The notes: a model not told the origin generated them from the letters alone. A stretch of 64,000 nucleotides of DNA from Streptococcus infantis (GCF_021497965.1 NZ_CP046525.1:1550001-1614000); one strand, 5' to 3'. Counted from the first letter of the stretch, positions 38,031-47,196 are shown. Made by a program: numbers and translations.

Positions 38031-38747
38031 TTAGAATCCATCTACGTTTGTGTAGATTTTTTGTACGTCTTCGTCGTCTTCAAGAACGCTGTAAAGTTTT
38101 TCAAATGTTTCCAAATCTTCACCTGACAACTCAACTTCTGATTGAGGAATCATTTCCAATTCAGTTACTTGGAATTCTTCAATACCAGATTCACGCAAAG
38201 CAACGATAGCCTTGTGAAGATCAGTTGGAGCTGTGTAAACAGTGATTGTTCCTTCTTCTGCTTCTACATCGTCTACATCAACATCTGCTTCAAGCAAAAG
38301 CTCAAAGATCGCATCAGCATCATCACCTGCAAAGACGATAACACCTTTGTTGTCAAAGAGATAAGACACAGAACCTGAAGCTCCCATGTTTCCACCGTTT
38401 TTACCAAAAGCAGCACGGACATTCGCAGCTGTACGGTTAACGTTTGAAGTCAAGGTATCAACGATCAACATTGAACCATTTGGCCCAAATCCTTCGTAAC
38501 GTCCTTCTGTAAAGGTTTCGTCTGTATTTCCTTTCGCTTTATCGATAGCCTTATCAATAACGTGTTTTGGCACTTGCGCTTGTTTGGCACGATCGATAAC
38601 GAATTTCAAAGCAGTGTTTAGTTCTGGATCTGGTTCACCTTTTTTAGCTGCTACATAGATTTCTACACCAAATTTTGCATATACTTTAGAGTTAGCTCCA
38701 TCTTTAGCCGTTTTCTTGGCTACGATATTGGCCCATTTACGTCCCAT
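38031..38747 (-). CDS. yebC: YebC/PmpR-family protein
   Basis: The 238-residue protein matches the YebC/TACO1 family: [27 protein letters not shown] at the N terminus, [44 protein letters not shown] and an acidic end. Family members have been described as DNA-binding regulators and, more recently, as factors that ease ribosome stalling at proline tracts. Which role applies here cannot be read from sequence. Monocistronic, with an extended -10 promoter. Confidence 0.95.
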   Translation of the reverse strand: MGRKWANIVAKKTAKDGANSKVYAKFGVEIYVAAKKGEPDPELNTALKFVIDRAKQAQVPKHVIDKAIDKAKGNTDETFTEGRYEGFGPNGSMLIVDTLTSNVNRTAANVRAAFGKNGGNMGASGSVSYLFDNKGVIVFAGDDADAIFELLLEADVDVDDVEAEEGTITVYTAPTDLHKAIVALRESGIEEFQVTELEMIPQSEVELSGEDLETFEKLYSVLEDDEDVQKIYTNVDGF

Positions 38748-38782
38748 TAGGAATCTCCTTTATTCACATTTTAATCTTTCTT

Positions 38783-38791
38783 ATTATAACA
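38783..38791 (-). promoter_or_regulatory. Extended -10 promoter of yebC
   Basis: TGT-TATAAT on the minus strand, about 35 bases before the start; weak -35. Confidence 0.6.
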
Positions 38792-38843
38792 CAAGTCTAG
38801 CTGATTTTCACTAGAGGAAATGGATTTTCTTTTGTAAACCAGG

Positions 38844-40214
38844 CTAAGATTTTCCACCGACTGCCACGATTTTCTTACCTTCTTTTATCCAAGGGTGTTG
38901 AGAGAGGGAGAAGTAAAGTTGAACGGTCATAACAACCCAGAGTAGCGGTTCACATAGGATAACTCCAGTATAACCTGTCCAAGGGATGATCCAAGCCACG
39001 AAAATAATTTTCCCAAACAACTCGATAAAGCTAGATACGAGGGGCAAGAGTTTTTGCCCTAACCCCTGCAAGCTATTTCTATAGATCAATAACAGGCTTA
39101 AAAATGGATAGAACACCGAACTAATACGCAGGTATAAAGTCCCGTTTTCAATCAGGTAGCCGTCTGTCGAACTTGCCAGGAAAGAAACTAGGCTAGGACT
39201 TGCAAAAAATAGGAAAACACAGGCAAAGGTTGCCCAAGACATACTCAAATAACTCCCTATACGAAGTCCTTGGACGATACGTTCGGGACGTTTTGCCCCA
39301 AAATTTTGAGAGATAAAAGTTGTCATGGAAGCTGAAATAGCTGTCATTGGCAGTAAGGCAAAGGCCATGATTCGGCGTGCTGCCGTTTGAGCACTGATAA
39401 TGACTGCTCCAAAACTATTGACAGAGGATTGCAAGATGACACTTCCGATAGAGACGATTGATCCCATCAAGCCCATAGCTAACCCTTGCTCTAAAAGGTC
39501 AACATAGAGAGCCTTATTCCATTTGAAATGTTTGAGACCTGGAAGAAGCTCTGGAACACTCTTGCGAATATAGAAATAACAAAGGATTGCTGACAAACCT
39601 TGCGAGATAATGGTTGCAAGACCAGCGGACTGCACACCTAGCTGCAATTGCGTAATAAAATACAAATCTAGAATTACATTAATAATGGCTGAAAAGATAA
39701 GAAAAGCAAGCGCCGCAAGGCTATCACCAATCGATCGTAGCAATCCTGCAAAGAGATTATAGGCAAAGCTAACTCCCACGCAACTAACAATCATGGAGAT
39801 GTATTCGTAGGATTGGGGGAGAATTTCTGCAGGTGTTTCTAGGTACTGCAAAAGTGGATAAAGACCAAAGAATCCCATCAGCATGACAAGACCACTCAGG
39901 ATGGCACCCAAAATCCAAGTCGCCGCGACAGCTTCCTTAATCTTAGCGAAATTACGAGCACCGTAAAGACGAGCGATAACAACTCCCATCCCATTTCCAA
40001 CTCCGAGGGCAAAACCGATAATTAAATCAAAAATGGCTGTCGTAGCTCCAACTGCCGCCAAGGAATCTTGTCCTAAAAAACGCCCCACAATCAAAATATC
40101 AGCTGTATTGTATAGTTGCTGAAAGATATTGGATAGTAAAATTGGTAAAGCAAAACTAATCAGTGAAGGAAGGATGGGACCATGAATCAAGTCCACCGTT
40201 GATTTTTTATTCAT
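38844..40214 (-). CDS. MATE-family efflux transporter
   Basis: The 456-residue protein has 12 membrane helices in two MatE halves (LPSLISFALPILLSNIFQQLYNTADILIVG at the N terminus; second half near residue 230, DLLEQGLAMGLMGSIVS). MATE pumps export cationic drugs with Na+ or H+. In S. pneumoniae a MATE gene, dinF, follows recA; here a + strand gene intervenes and I cannot confirm orthology. TATAAT ends exactly 6 bases before the ATG and there is no Shine-Dalgarno, so the mRNA is predicted to be leaderless. Confidence 0.92.
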   Translation of the reverse strand: MNKKSTVDLIHGPILPSLISFALPILLSNIFQQLYNTADILIVGRFLGQDSLAAVGATTAIFDLIIGFALGVGNGMGVVIARLYGARNFAKIKEAVAATWILGAILSGLVMLMGFFGLYPLLQYLETPAEILPQSYEYISMIVSCVGVSFAYNLFAGLLRSIGDSLAALAFLIFSAIINVILDLYFITQLQLGVQSAGLATIISQGLSAILCYFYIRKSVPELLPGLKHFKWNKALYVDLLEQGLAMGLMGSIVSIGSVILQSSVNSFGAVIISAQTAARRIMAFALLPMTAISASMTTFISQNFGAKRPERIVQGLRIGSYLSMSWATFACVFLFFASPSLVSFLASSTDGYLIENGTLYLRISSVFYPFLSLLLIYRNSLQGLGQKLLPLVSSFIELFGKIIFVAWIIPWTGYTGVILCEPLLWVVMTVQLYFSLSQHPWIKEGKKIVAVGGKS

Positions 40215-40220
40215 AAGGGT

Positions 40221-40249
40221 ATTATATCAGCTTTCTAGTAGAGGAACAA
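40221..40249 (-). promoter_or_regulatory. Promoter giving leaderless MATE mRNA
   Basis: TGA-TATAAT (40221-40229, minus) with TTGTTC 17 bp upstream (40244-40249). Six bases (ACCCTT) separate the -10 from ATG 40214, placing +1 at the A of the start codon. Confidence 0.65.
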
Positions 40250-40270
40250 GGGAGCTTCATTAAGAAAGCG

Positions 40271-40299
40271 TTGCCTAGATACAAACAATCTGGTATAAT
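40271..40299 (+). promoter_or_regulatory. Promoter of + strand GNAT gene
   Basis: TTGCCT (40271-40276), 17 bp, TATAAT (40294-40299) with TGG extension. Confidence 0.85.
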
Positions 40300-40322
40300 C
40301 GTGACAGAAAAGGAGGGTAGGT

Positions 40323-40877
40323 ATGACCTTAACCAGCCAGTTAATTACAGATGTATTCCCAGACCTTGAAAAAGTTGAACAATTAAACAAGGAAGCCTTC
40401 CCTGAAGAAGAACGCGTCTCTTTGGAAGAATTTTTAAGTTACCAAGATAGAGATGACGCCCACTTTTTCGCTTTTTATAACGAAGAGGAATTTGTCGGCT
40501 TTGCCTTTGCCATTTCAAATCAAAAAGCTTTCTACATTAGCTTCTTTGCTATCATGCCCCATCTCCGTAGCCATGGATACGGGAGAGAAATCATTGAAAA
40601 ACTCATTGATTTTTACCAGCGTACTATGATTCTTGAAGTGGAGCGATTGGACGAAGACTGTGATAATCTCGAACAACGAAAGGCCCGCATGGACTTCTAC
40701 TTACAAAATGGTTTTAAAACTGCCAATGCTTTTTTAGAATACGAGGGAATGAGTTTTGAAATTCTCTACCGTGGTGACCATTTTGATGAAGAAGCCTATC
40801 GCAACATCTTTCAAAAATTGCAAGAAGAGAATTACTTTGACTTTCGCATCAAATACCGACGTTTTAGCGAACATTAG
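40323..40877 (+). CDS. GNAT-family acetyltransferase inserted between recA and the MATE gene
   Basis: The 184-residue protein has a GNAT core: FVGFAFAISNQKAFYISFFAIMPHLRSHGYGREIIEKLIDF (acetyl-CoA loop), then RMDFYLQNGFK. A strong ribosome site (AGGAGGGTAGGT) and consensus promoter show it is an independent unit. It lies on the opposite strand to its neighbours, between recA and the MATE gene, where pneumococcus has a continuous cinA-recA-dinF-lytA run. Substrate unknown. Confidence 0.88.
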   Translation: MTLTSQLITDVFPDLEKVEQLNKEAFPEEERVSLEEFLSYQDRDDAHFFAFYNEEEFVGFAFAISNQKAFYISFFAIMPHLRSHGYGREIIEKLIDFYQRTMILEVERLDEDCDNLEQRKARMDFYLQNGFKTANAFLEYEGMSFEILYRGDHFDEEAYRNIFQKLQEENYFDFRIKYRRFSEH

Positions 40878-40888
40878 TTCTCATGAAA

Positions 40889-40920
40889 TAAAAAAGTAGC
40901 AGTTCTCTGCTACTTTTTTT
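40889..40920. terminator. Bidirectional terminator between GNAT gene and recA
   Basis: AAAAAGTAGCAG and CTGCTACTTTTT form a perfect stem with TTCT loop and A/T runs on both sides. Confidence 0.95.
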
Positions 40921-42069
40921 TTATTCTTCAATTTCGATTTCAAGAGCATCGCCCAAATCAAGAGTCACTTCTTGGTTAGAACTTGTTTCTGTTGCTGAAC
41001 TTGCTTTAGAGCCTTCTTCCTCTTCGATCAAACCATATTGAACACGAACTTGGTGGTCAATTTCATCAAAGATTTCTGGATGATCTGCCAAGTATTTCTT
41101 CGCATTTTCAGAACCTTGTCCGATTTTTTCACCCTTGTATGAGTACCAAGCACCTGCTTTTTGGATGATATCCAAATCACTAGCAATCTTCAAGAGTTCA
41201 CCAGTTCTAGAAATACCTTCCCCGTACATGATTTCAACAAGAGCTTCTTTGAACGGTGGAGCAACCTTGTTTTTCACAACTTTAATCTTAGTTTCTTTAC
41301 CGACGTTAGTATCTTTTTGGTCGCCAGTTCCCTTAATTTGTGTGCTTCCACGAACGTCTAAACGAACTGAAGCATAGAATTTAAGGGCACGTCCACCAGG
41401 AGTTGTTTCTGGATTACCAAACATAACTCCAACTTTTTCACGCAACTGGTTGATGAAGATAGCAATTGTTTTTGTCTTGTTGATAGAAGCACCAAGTTTA
41501 CGCATCGCCTGGCTCATCATACGAGCTTGAAGACCAACGTGGCTATCTCCGATATCCCCATCGATTTCCGCACGAGGTACAAGAGCTGCAACCGAGTCAA
41601 TAACGACAAGGTCAACTGCACCTGAGTCAATCAATTTCCCTGCAATTTCAAGACCTTGCTCACCTGAGTCTGGTTGTGACAAGAGCAATTCATCAATATT
41701 CACTCCAAGAGCTGCTGCATAGGCTGGATCGAGCGCGTGTTCCGCATCGATAAAGGCTGCAATTCCACCTTCTTTTTGTGCTTGTGCTACAGCATGAAGG
41801 GCTACTGTTGTCTTACCTGATGATTCTGGACCGTAGATTTCAATGATACGTCCCTTTGGATAACCACCTGAACCAAGTGCAATATCAAGAGCCAAAGAGC
41901 CTGAACTCATCACTTGTACTTTTTGCTCTGCGCGTTCACCCAAGCGCATGATTGAACCCTTACCGAAGTCTTTTTCAATCAATTTAAGCGCATCATTCAA
42001 AGCTTTTTCACGATCAGCTCCAAATTTTTTCCCAATTTCATCTAATTTTTTTGTTGGTTTTTTCGCCAT
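40921..42069 (-). CDS. recA: Recombinase A
   Basis: RecA forms filaments on single-stranded DNA for strand exchange in repair and natural transformation. The 382-residue protein has GPESSGKTT (Walker A), [41 protein letters not shown] (DNA-binding L2) and an acidic C terminus. It lies 54 bases after cinA, with its own -10, and would also be reached by ComX-driven cinA transcription. Ribosome site AGGAG precedes the ATG. Confidence 0.98.
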   Translation of the reverse strand: MAKKPTKKLDEIGKKFGADREKALNDALKLIEKDFGKGSIMRLGERAEQKVQVMSSGSLALDIALGSGGYPKGRIIEIYGPESSGKTTVALHAVAQAQKEGGIAAFIDAEHALDPAYAAALGVNIDELLLSQPDSGEQGLEIAGKLIDSGAVDLVVIDSVAALVPRAEIDGDIGDSHVGLQARMMSQAMRKLGASINKTKTIAIFINQLREKVGVMFGNPETTPGGRALKFYASVRLDVRGSTQIKGTGDQKDTNVGKETKIKVVKNKVAPPFKEALVEIMYGEGISRTGELLKIASDLDIIQKAGAWYSYKGEKIGQGSENAKKYLADHPEIFDEIDHQVRVQYGLIEEEEGSKASSATETSSNQEVTLDLGDALEIEIEE

Positions 42070-42110
42070 TTTGTTCTCCTATATTTTAATGATTCTAAGG
42101 ACCTTCTTCT

Positions 42111-42119
42111 ATTATATCA
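42111..42119 (-). promoter_or_regulatory. Internal recA promoter
   Basis: TGA-TATAAT (minus, 42111-42119) between cinA and recA; weak -35. It would give basal recA expression outside competence. Confidence 0.6.
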
Positions 42120-42123
42120 AAAG

Positions 42124-43380
42124 TCAGTCACTTAATAAAGCTTTGCGAACTAAGTTAAACGCATGCATAACTGCAATCTTACGAACATCCGCTCGGCTTC
42201 TTCCAGCTATATTGACTTGAATGACTTCGGTACCTGATGCTTGAGATAGGCCGATGAAAACTGTCCCTGCTGGATGCCCTTCTAGGCTATCCGGACCAGC
42301 TACTCCTGTCAAGCTAATCCCAAAATCTGACTGGGTTTTGAGGCGTGCCTGCTCAGCCATTTTTTCCGCAGCAAATGCTGAAACGACTCCATATTCTTCC
42401 AACTCTACTTTTGGAATGTCTAACATCTTAGCTTTTTCTTCCAGGCTATAAGTGACAAAACCACCTTTAAAGATTGTTGATGCTCCCGAAAAGTTTGCCA
42501 AAGTCGCTTGGAAAAGCCCTGCTGTTAAACTTTCTGCAGCTGTGATGGTTTGCTTTTTCTTTTTCAACTCCTCAACAACTACGCTGGCTAGACTCGCTTC
42601 TTCGCCATAACCATAGCAGATATCCTTTAAAGCAACCCCTTCAAAGGTCTGACGTGCAAGGATCTTTTCCTCCAGATTATCTAAGGCCTTTTGAGCCTCG
42701 TCTTGACTAGTGGCCTTGGTTGACAAGCGCAGAGTCACCTCTCCCGTTTTTGCATACGGTGCTATGGTTGGATCCGTCTGCTCTTCAATCAAATCTGATA
42801 AAATCGTCACTAGCTGGCTCTCACCAATGCCAAAGAAACGTAGCACACGTGAGTACAACTTAGCTCCTGTTGTCAATCTTGGTAGTAGCTCATTTAAAAC
42901 CATTGGTTTCAGTTCACTTGGCGGACCTGGTAGGACAACATAAGTCACGCCATCTACCTCAATCATACCACCAACTGCTAGTCCTGTTTCATTTGAGAGT
43001 GGGATTGACCCCTCAACAATTTGAGCTTGGCGTTCATTATTTGGAGTTCGAGCATAGTCTGGGCGATGAGCAAAGAAATCATCCAGTTTAGCCTGTGCTT
43101 GAGCATCAAAAGTCAAATGACGCCCTAGAAATTGAGCCAATGTTTGTTTGGTCAAGTCATCCTCTGTCGGCCCCAATCCTCCCGTTAAGATAACCAGATT
43201 ACTACGTTTCTGAGCAATCTCCAACAGGGATATGAGTCGAGTTTCATTGTCTCCCACGGCCGTCTGGAAGTAAACATCGACTCCGATTTCAGCTAACTTT
43301 TCAGACAAAAACTGAGCATTGGTATTGACAATTTGACCAGTTAGAATTTCTGTCCCAACAGCTATTATTTCCGCTTTCAT
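42124..43380 (-). CDS. cinA: Competence/damage-inducible protein CinA
   Basis: The 418-residue protein has an N-terminal molybdopterin-binding-like domain ([41 protein letters not shown]) and a C-terminal PncC-type domain ([42 protein letters not shown]) that in relatives deamidates nicotinamide mononucleotide. In pneumococcus CinA is co-expressed with RecA in competence. A ComX box lies 19 bases before the start, in agreement. No SOS box was seen. Confidence 0.97.
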   Translation of the reverse strand: MKAEIIAVGTEILTGQIVNTNAQFLSEKLAEIGVDVYFQTAVGDNETRLISLLEIAQKRSNLVILTGGLGPTEDDLTKQTLAQFLGRHLTFDAQAQAKLDDFFAHRPDYARTPNNERQAQIVEGSIPLSNETGLAVGGMIEVDGVTYVVLPGPPSELKPMVLNELLPRLTTGAKLYSRVLRFFGIGESQLVTILSDLIEEQTDPTIAPYAKTGEVTLRLSTKATSQDEAQKALDNLEEKILARQTFEGVALKDICYGYGEEASLASVVVEELKKKKQTITAAESLTAGLFQATLANFSGASTIFKGGFVTYSLEEKAKMLDIPKVELEEYGVVSAFAAEKMAEQARLKTQSDFGISLTGVAGPDSLEGHPAGTVFIGLSQASGTEVIQVNIAGRSRADVRKIAVMHAFNLVRKALLSD

Positions 43381-43398
43381 TTTTTCCTCCTACTTATC

Positions 43399-43406
43399 TA
43401 TTCGAA
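43399..43406 (-). promoter_or_regulatory. ComX (SigX) com-box upstream of cinA
   Basis: TTCGAATA on the minus strand, 7 of 8 matches to the streptococcal com-box TACGAATA, 18 bases before the cinA ATG. A typical -10 for the competence sigma factor. Confidence 0.8.
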
Positions 43407-43413
43407 TTTCTTT

Positions 43414-43443
43414 GAAAAAATCGCAGGAAAATTCCTACGATTT
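43414..43443 (-). terminator. Rho-independent terminator after the LCP gene
   Basis: On the minus strand AAATCGTAGGAA and TTCCTGCGATTT pair (one mismatch), followed by a T-run. Confidence 0.85.
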
Positions 43444-43456
43444 CAGTATTTATTTC

Positions 43457-44533
43457 TTATTGTTCTGGTTGCTCTTGCTGCACTTGATGCACTTGTTGTC
43501 CTTGCTGTTCCTGATCTGCAATAGGTCCGGTTGTTTGTGGCAAGCGGCCATAAATATTTTCATACAAGACAACATTTGTCTCTAATTCCGTAACTTCTGG
43601 TTTGTCCAATGAACGACGCAAAAGATTTTGCATCTCTAACATATGAGCAGATGACACGATTTGGTAGGATGTCCCATCAATCATTGCATCCTCTCCACGC
43701 AACTGTTGAGATTCAATGTTTTTAAAGGAATCTTGGTAACCCATCAACTGAGGAATGGTTGTTGTCGTAATCTCGATATTTGTCTGCATATTATCGCTAA
43801 GAGCCTTCAAAATTTCTTGGTAGTGGCTAACACTATTCAAACTTAGAATCTTCTCAACAATCTTTTGAATGACTTCGCGCTGACGTTTCTGACGACCGTA
43901 ATCCCCTTCTGGATCTTGATAGCGCATGCGTGAATACACCAGCGCCTCTTCACCATTTAGAGTTTGCTCTCCAACGCCGATAGAAATCGTATTAAACGGT
44001 TCTTGATCTTGGATAGAGATAGGGAAACCTAGAGTGTTGTTTACTGTGATTCCACCGACAGCATCAACCATTCTTTGAAGGCCATGCATGTTGACCATCA
44101 CATAACGATCGATGTGGATATTCATCATTTTTTGAATGGTTGAAATAGCAAGTTCTGCTCCACCATCAGCATAGGCGGAATTGAGTTTCGCTTCTTTAAC
44201 ACTACCGTCTGGTTGTTGGATTTGTGTCAGAATATCACGTTCCAAACTCATCATAACAACTTTCTTGGTTTTAGGATTTACTGTTACTAAGATCATCGAA
44301 TCACTGTTACCCGCCCATGGGTCTGTACGTTCAACGTTCCCCGTATCCACACCCATCAGTAGGATTGTCAGGGGTTCAGTTGCCTCGATAACCTTCGTTT
44401 CTTCCCCGATTTGTTTATAGGTTTTAGCTAGAGTCTGTGTACTTTGTTGGTAGATCGTATAGGCATAAGCTCCCACACCAAGCACTGTCACAAGGACAAA
44501 GCCTAAAAACATTCCGATTATTTTTTTTGCCAT
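43457..44533 (-). CDS. LytR-CpsA-Psr family cell-wall glycopolymer ligase
   Basis: The 358-residue protein has an N-terminal membrane anchor (MFLGFVLVTVLGVGAYAY) and an extracellular LCP domain: LLMGVDTG with Asp, NSDSMILVTVNP, SLERDIL, GG(A)ELAISTIQKMM and the basic YSRMRYQDPEGDYGRQKRQREVI phosphate-binding loop. LCP proteins transfer teichoic acids or capsule from lipid carriers to peptidoglycan. The C terminus is a Gln-rich tail with short repeats (QQVHQVQQ). It matches the Psr-like protein beside cinA in S. pneumoniae. Confidence 0.93.
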   Translation of the reverse strand: MAKKIIGMFLGFVLVTVLGVGAYAYTIYQQSTQTLAKTYKQIGEETKVIEATEPLTILLMGVDTGNVERTDPWAGNSDSMILVTVNPKTKKVVMMSLERDILTQIQQPDGSVKEAKLNSAYADGGAELAISTIQKMMNIHIDRYVMVNMHGLQRMVDAVGGITVNNTLGFPISIQDQEPFNTISIGVGEQTLNGEEALVYSRMRYQDPEGDYGRQKRQREVIQKIVEKILSLNSVSHYQEILKALSDNMQTNIEITTTTIPQLMGYQDSFKNIESQQLRGEDAMIDGTSYQIVSSAHMLEMQNLLRRSLDKPEVTELETNVVLYENIYGRLPQTTGPIADQEQQGQQVHQVQQEQPEQ

Positions 44534-44537
44534 ATAT

Positions 44538-45059
44538 TTATTTGTCTATCAGTCGACCCATTTGGTAAACGTCAAGAAACTCTCCTCCCTCTATACAAGC
44601 ACCACGTTCCTGTAATCCTTCTATGATGAAGCTCATCTTTTTATATAGATGAACAGCCGCAAGATTGCGTTTTTGAACTGTCAATTGTAAACGTCGAATA
44701 CTAGCACTCGATTTGGCCCATTCAATAGCTTCTTCCATGAGGATACTACCGAGGCCATATCCCCAGTATGCTTTTTTAATTCCAAGAAAGACATCACCAA
44801 TATGTCGAACTCTCGGACGTTGATCCGCCGTTATATTGATGACCCCTGCTAGCTCATCATTTAAAAAAGCTAGTAAAGTAATTTGATTGTCCGATTGGGC
44901 CTGCTTGTCAATAAAATGCTGCATTTCTGATGCAGTCATTGCAATTCCGTTTTCATCCAGACTGGTAAAGCTAGATTCTTGACCAATCTGATCCAAAAGT
45001 GCAATAAGAACCGAAGCATCTTGGACTTCTGCTTCACGGACTAAAAGATCATACTCCAT
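44538..45059 (-). CDS. GNAT-family acetyltransferase
   Basis: The 173-residue protein shows a GNAT fold: VREAEVQDASVLIALLDQ start, DVFLGIKKAYWGYGLGSILMEEAIEWAK acetyl-CoA loop, and RNLAAVHLYKKMSF. It lies between tsaE (11-base overlap) and the LCP gene (4-base gap), the conserved pneumococcal order. The target is unknown. It is not RimI by length or sequence pattern, although its link to tsaE invites that idea. Confidence 0.88.
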   Translation of the reverse strand: MEYDLLVREAEVQDASVLIALLDQIGQESSFTSLDENGIAMTASEMQHFIDKQAQSDNQITLLAFLNDELAGVINITADQRPRVRHIGDVFLGIKKAYWGYGLGSILMEEAIEWAKSSASIRRLQLTVQKRNLAAVHLYKKMSFIIEGLQERGACIEGGEFLDVYQMGRLIDK

Positions 45060-45492
45060 CCGTCAACCTCTGTAAGAGCTCTGTTGCTCGTTGGCCACGG
45101 GCATGAAAGACAACTTCGCGTCCGTCACCATCTTTGAGAATTTCTAATTCCAGATATTCTGCCGGAAGAGCTTCTCCTAATAGATGCCCCCACTCAATAA
45201 CAGTCACACCTGATCCAAAAAGAAATTCATCCAAGTCGATAGAATCTGCGTCCCCTTCAATACGATAAACATCCAAGTGATACAAGGGTAGACGACCTTC
45301 ATATTCTCGAACAATGGTATAGGTAGGACTCTTAATCATTTGATGAATCCCTAGACCTTTAGCTAGACCTTTTGTAAGTGTTGTTTTCCCCGCACCTAAT
45401 TCTCCAGTCAAAATCAATACATCATTTTTCTCTAGTAAAGAACCTAAATCTTGTCCAAGAGCAATGAGTTCATCTTCATTTTTTATGTGCAT
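45049..45492 (-). CDS. tsaE: tRNA threonylcarbamoyladenosine ATPase TsaE
   Basis: TsaE is the ATPase of the t6A37 tRNA-modification complex with TsaB and TsaD. The 147-residue protein has Walker A GELGAGKTTLTKGLAKG, the SPTYTIVREYEG switch and HLDVYRI, and IEWGHLL (Walker B-like). TATAAT ends 6 bases before ATG 45492 and there is no Shine-Dalgarno, so transcription should begin at the start codon. It heads the tsaE-GNAT-LCP operon. Confidence 0.95.
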   Translation of the reverse strand: MHIKNEDELIALGQDLGSLLEKNDVLILTGELGAGKTTLTKGLAKGLGIHQMIKSPTYTIVREYEGRLPLYHLDVYRIEGDADSIDLDEFLFGSGVTVIEWGHLLGEALPAEYLELEILKDGDGREVVFHARGQRATELLQRLTDGV

Positions 45493-45498
45493 GTAATC

Positions 45499-45507
45499 AT
45501 TATACCA
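45499..45507 (-). promoter_or_regulatory. Promoter giving leaderless tsaE mRNA
   Basis: TGG-TATAAT (45499-45507, minus); GATTAC separates it from ATG 45492, so +1 falls on the start codon. Weak -35. Confidence 0.7.
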
Positions 45508-45536
45508 AAAAGTTTTCTTTTGCGATATTTCTACTA

Positions 45537-45569
45537 ATAAAAAAGGAGGAGATTCCTCCTTCTTTTTTT
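45537..45569 (-). terminator. Rho-independent terminator of the purine permease gene
   Basis: AAGGAGGA and TCCTCCTT pair with flanking A and T runs; T-run on the minus strand. Confidence 0.88.
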
Positions 45570-45581
45570 AAGTGTTTATCA

Positions 45582-47003
45582 TTAGTTAAGAGCCATGCTG
45601 ATGTAGTTCAAGATAAACAAGGCATCCAAAATCCAAATCATGACATGCACATCTTTAACTTGGCCTTTGACAACCTTTGTCAAAGTATAAGTCAAGAAAC
45701 CAACTGCAATCCCTTGAGTGATTGAGTAACTGAATCCCATAAAGATAGATGTGAAGAAGGCCGGAACAGCTTCTGACATATCATCCCAAGGAATGTTTTT
45801 CAAGTTAGAGAGCATCATAATTCCGACAATAATCAAAATTGGTGCAGTTGCAGCTGTTGGAACAATCGCTAATAGTGGGCTAAAGAAGCTAGATAAAGCA
45901 AAACAGATAGCAACAACTAAGGCTGTCAAACCAGTACGTCCACCAGCACCGATACCTGCTGCTGACTCAACATAAGTCGTAACGTTTGAAGTACCTGCAA
46001 TGGCACCAATTGAAGTTGCTACCAAATCAGAGTAAAGAGCTTTATCCAATTTAGCTGACTCATGGTTTTCACCACTTGTCGCTACGATACCTACTTTTTC
46101 ACCAGTACCGATAAGTGTACCAATAGTATCAAAAATATCTGTCAATGAGAAGGCAAGAATGGCCATCAAAGTTTCTGGTAAGCGAGAAGTGTTTGAAATC
46201 AAAGACCCTAAACCTTCTGAACCAAGAGCAGCACCAAACAAAGTTCCTAGGTCGTTGACTGCTGATGAAAGATTGTTGCTAGCGAAGTCGATTCCTGAAA
46301 CGTTAACAAGACCAACCGCAATGGCAAGAACAGTCGTTGTTAAAATAGAAAGGATAATCCCACCTTTGATACCTTTAACAACAAAGAAGATAGTAATAGC
46401 AAGGCCTGCAAGAGCTACCAAAACTGCTGTAGTATTGAAATCTACCAAACCTGGAACAGCTGCTGAATTCGCAGTAATCGCCGCTTGAGCCTTATCTGCT
46501 CCTTCACCTGCTACAGTATATGTACCTGGGTCAATTGAGAATTTCAAAAGACCAGCATTCTTAATACCAACGTAAGCGAGGAAAACACCAATACCAGCTG
46601 AAATTGCTGAGCGAAGTGTTGTAGGAATAGACTCAATGATCATTTTACGAACATTGGTCAATGTAATAATCAGTGAAATAACTCCACAGATGAAGACCAT
46701 CCCAAGAGCTTCTTTCCAAGTATAACCCATCCCAAATACGACGGTAAAGGTAAAGAAGGCATTTAGTCCCATACCTGGAGCTTGTGCATATGGCAAGTTA
46801 GCATAGAAAGCCATCATCAAAGTTCCCACAACAGAACCGATGATTGTTGCCAAGAATACACCTTGAACAGGCATTCCTGTTTGTGAAAGCATTTGAGGGT
46901 TTACAAAGAGAATATAACTCATTGCAAAGAAAGTTGTTAAACCAGCAAGAACCTCTGTACGGACGTCTGTCCCGTGCTCTTTTAGTTTAAATAGTTTGTC
47001 CAT
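45582..47003 (-). CDS. NCS2/AzgA-family purine permease
   Basis: The 473-residue membrane protein fits the AzgA branch of NCS2 permeases for hypoxanthine, guanine and adenine: TEVLAGLTTFFAMSYILFVNP opening, QAPGMGLNAFFTF, SLTDIFDTIGTLIGTGEKVG, and VTTYVESAAGIGAGGRTGLTA with the substrate-site Glu. About 12-14 membrane helices. It is transcribed alone from a TATAAT-bearing promoter, and I saw no purine riboswitch in the leader, so control is likely by other means. Confidence 0.93.
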   Translation of the reverse strand: MDKLFKLKEHGTDVRTEVLAGLTTFFAMSYILFVNPQMLSQTGMPVQGVFLATIIGSVVGTLMMAFYANLPYAQAPGMGLNAFFTFTVVFGMGYTWKEALGMVFICGVISLIITLTNVRKMIIESIPTTLRSAISAGIGVFLAYVGIKNAGLLKFSIDPGTYTVAGEGADKAQAAITANSAAVPGLVDFNTTAVLVALAGLAITIFFVVKGIKGGIILSILTTTVLAIAVGLVNVSGIDFASNNLSSAVNDLGTLFGAALGSEGLGSLISNTSRLPETLMAILAFSLTDIFDTIGTLIGTGEKVGIVATSGENHESAKLDKALYSDLVATSIGAIAGTSNVTTYVESAAGIGAGGRTGLTALVVAICFALSSFFSPLLAIVPTAATAPILIIVGIMMLSNLKNIPWDDMSEAVPAFFTSIFMGFSYSITQGIAVGFLTYTLTKVVKGQVKDVHVMIWILDALFILNYISMALN

Positions 47004-47040
47004 TTTTAATCTCCTTTGTCATTTTACGAACAATATGACT

Positions 47041-47049
47041 ATTATAACA
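47041..47049 (-). promoter_or_regulatory. Promoter of purine permease gene
   Basis: TGT-TATAAT on the minus strand, 38 bases before the start; the leader is too short for a riboswitch. Confidence 0.6.
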
Positions 47050-47148
47050 CCAATCATTCATCTTTTCAAGGTATTTTTACTGAATTATAAAAATCTTATC
47101 CGATGCTATTCTTCGTTTTACTTATTGTCAGCTTTTCTAGCCACTTTT

Positions 47149-47157
47149 TGATATAAT
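47149..47157 (+). promoter_or_regulatory. Extended -10 promoter of HAD phosphatase gene
   Basis: TGA-TATAAT (47149-47157), 39 bases before ATG 47197; no good -35 at standard spacing. Confidence 0.6.
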
Positions 47158-47196
47158 AGAAAACATCTTATCTGAAACTAGATTCGGGAGGATTTT

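Noticed and set aside
38031-43380. lytA-like amidase gene near recA
   Set aside because: No ORF with amidase or choline-binding repeats is present between yebC and cinA.
47004-47196. Purine riboswitch before the NCS2 permease
   Set aside because: The leader from the mapped -10 to the ATG is about 30 bases, and no conserved purine-aptamer core was found.
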